Shown: positions 20,232 to 21,121 of the stretch, piece after piece
How positions within the stretch are numbered: the first letter of the stretch is position 1
Layout of the letters: each line of letters begins with the position of its first letter
IMG/VR virus record: IMGVR_UViG_3300025889_001135
Coordinates: 1 to 21,121 of that record
Strand: one strand, 5' to 3'
Source of the DNA: a virus
Length of the DNA stretch: 21,121 nucleotides
The notes under the pieces: generated by a model
The model's database searches: none
Told to the model about the DNA's origin: nothing
The model's input: the letters and a program-made list of their open reading frames with translations, nothing else
Made by a program: the position numbers and the translations under genes

Positions 20232-20425
20232 TGGCGCTTAACGAAAAAGTCCTGTGTTGGGCGAATGGCGACCGTTGCCCCGGATGCGCTCACTATTGGG
20301 GCAAAGCTGACCAGTGCACCTATAAGCCGAAGCGGGGCTTCTGGATGGCCGTCAATTCCCTTGGTCGCTGGTTGCAAGACATCGCACGAGACCGGCTCTC
20401 CACCACCCCGGAGACAGAGCAATGA
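20231..20425 (+). CDS. Small Cys-containing early protein
   Basis: 64 aa; GGGAG 7 nt upstream and TGATG overlap. Cysteines in CWANGDRCPGCAHYWGKADQC suggest a zinc-binding knuckle. The C-terminal half is amphipathic (FWMAVNSLGRWLQDIARDR). No family recognised. Confidence 0.65.
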   Translation: MALNEKVLCWANGDRCPGCAHYWGKADQCTYKPKRGFWMAVNSLGRWLQDIARDRLSTTPETEQ

Positions 20426-20589
20426 CCCCCACCCCCGACATGGCCGTATACGACAGCCGCGCTGAAGACGACGCGAGAGAGAAGACGCGCCGCCGTGAGG
20501 CCGTTCTGTTCTGGGCCTTCATCCTGGCTGTGTTCGCCTTCGCCATGATCGGCATGCGGATTTGGGCCGACATGAACGTAACACCGTAG
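20422..20589 (+). CDS. Small single-pass membrane protein
   Basis: 55 aa; the ATG overlaps the previous stop (ATGA), with GGAG 8 nt upstream. A charged N-terminus (DSRAEDDAREKTRRREA) precedes one transmembrane helix (VLFWAFILAVFAFAMIGM) and a short tail. By the positive-inside rule the N-terminus would face the cytoplasm. Function unknown. Confidence 0.65.
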   Translation: MTPTPDMAVYDSRAEDDAREKTRRREAVLFWAFILAVFAFAMIGMRIWADMNVTP

Positions 20590-20599
20590 GAGAGAGATG

Positions 20600-21121
20600 A
20601 TGAATGAATACGCACACCCGGATTCCTTTGGCTCGCTGCCAAGCGACCGTGTCGGAAAGAACATCGCCGCCGCGTTCGTCAAGGCGCAAGCCGCGATGAC
20701 CAACCCGAAGAAGGACGCAGACAATCCGTTCTTCAAGTCCAAGTATGCCGATCTGACTTCGTGCTGGCTGGCGTGCAAGGCTGCGCTGGCGGCGAATGAG
20801 ATTGCCGTCATGCAGGGTGTATTCGGGGACCGTCTCCGCACCACCCTTGTTCATTCGTCTGGCGAAACCATGTCGGACGAAGGTGTCCCACTCAACCCCG
20901 CCGGGGCGAAGGCCGTCATGCAAGGCTGGGGGTCGGCTATCACCTACGCCCGCCGCTTCGGACTGTGCGCGATGCTCGGCATGGCCCCGGAGGATGATGA
21001 CGGCAACAGCCTGATCGACAATCACCCGATGGCCGACATGGAACCGGACGGTCCCGCCACCATCACCGGGGATCAGGCGAAGGAATTGAATGCCCTTGCC
21101 GACGAGGTAGGGGCCGACAAG
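20600..21121 (+). CDS. erf: ERF-family ssDNA annealing protein (partial, runs off the right edge)
   Basis: 174 codons are present with no stop. The ATG at 20600 has AGGAG 7 nt upstream; an adjacent ATG at 20597 is also possible. AFVKAQAAMTNPKKDADNPF, then FKSKYADLTSCWLACKAAL, and GSAITYARRFGLCAMLGM, followed by APEDDDGN, are the conserved blocks of the ERF core (P22 Erf type), spanning about residues 25-140. The last residues visible begin the linker to a C-terminal domain outside the window. It anneals complementary single strands in phage recombination and likely works with RusA. Confidence 0.9.
   Translation, partial: MNEYAHPDSFGSLPSDRVGKNIAAAFVKAQAAMTNPKKDADNPFFKSKYADLTSCWLACKAALAANEIAVMQGVFGDRLRTTLVHSSGETMSDEGVPLNPAGAKAVMQGWGSAITYARRFGLCAMLGMAPEDDDGNSLIDNHPMADMEPDGPATITGDQAKELNALADEVGADK

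Overview
This window is about 21 kb of a double-stranded DNA phage or prophage genome. It carries most of the head and DNA-packaging genes of a P22-like podovirus, plus an early/regulatory region. The host was most likely an alphaproteobacterium: the phage encodes a GcrA-type regulator and a GapR-like (DUF2312-like) protein, both characteristic of that class. Base composition is GC-rich and genes are tightly packed; most neighbours overlap by ATGA, GTGA, TGATG or TAATG. No integrase, lysis gene or tail spike is visible. Both ends of the window cut through genes (a gp10-like tail gene on the left, an ERF recombinase on the right).

Layout. From about 19.03 kb leftward, nearly everything is on the minus strand. 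First comes a Cro/CI-like repressor, then a GapR-like protein, one or two short hairpin-rich ORFs, an SNF2-type helicase coupled to a DNA methyltransferase, a RusA resolvase, two tiny ORFs, a GcrA-like regulator and a replication-type protein with a FIPHPRTWLN motif. After several small unknown genes comes a protein with an IS110-transposase-like C-terminal domain. A non-coding stretch of about 385 bases (10857-11242) follows, holding a near-consensus sigma70 promoter and a 110-nt tRNA-like RNA. Downstream is the morphogenesis block: two small ORFs, terminase small and large subunits, two small ORFs, portal, scaffold, major capsid protein, a 69-aa protein, a DUF115-like protein, a head-tail adaptor, a 142-aa protein and a gp10-like tail protein. 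From 19.16 kb rightward a plus-strand early operon carries an HTPGPW-type protein, six small ORFs and the ERF annealing protein.

Regulation. The 19.03-19.16 kb interval has two divergent promoters with 17-nt spacers and three 13-nt TAC...GTA operator-like sites, as in a lysis/lysogeny switch. The promoter before the packaging genes begins with almost the same 12 bases as the early rightward promoter.

Most unusual feature. Between 12107 and 12663 there are four 48-nt hairpin modules, each a 9-bp stem around a 30-nt loop. Stem bases change in compensating pairs and three copies keep an ATGGGTRTC core. All four lie in the same orientation and the same codon phase, as 16-codon modules. One is inside the IS110-like gene, one inside its upstream neighbour, and two lie between those genes in an open frame that continues the upstream gene past an amber codon up to the next start codon. 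Nearby there is also a tRNA-like RNA and an apparently nuclease-less IS110-like protein. This is the best candidate here for an undescribed element or system.
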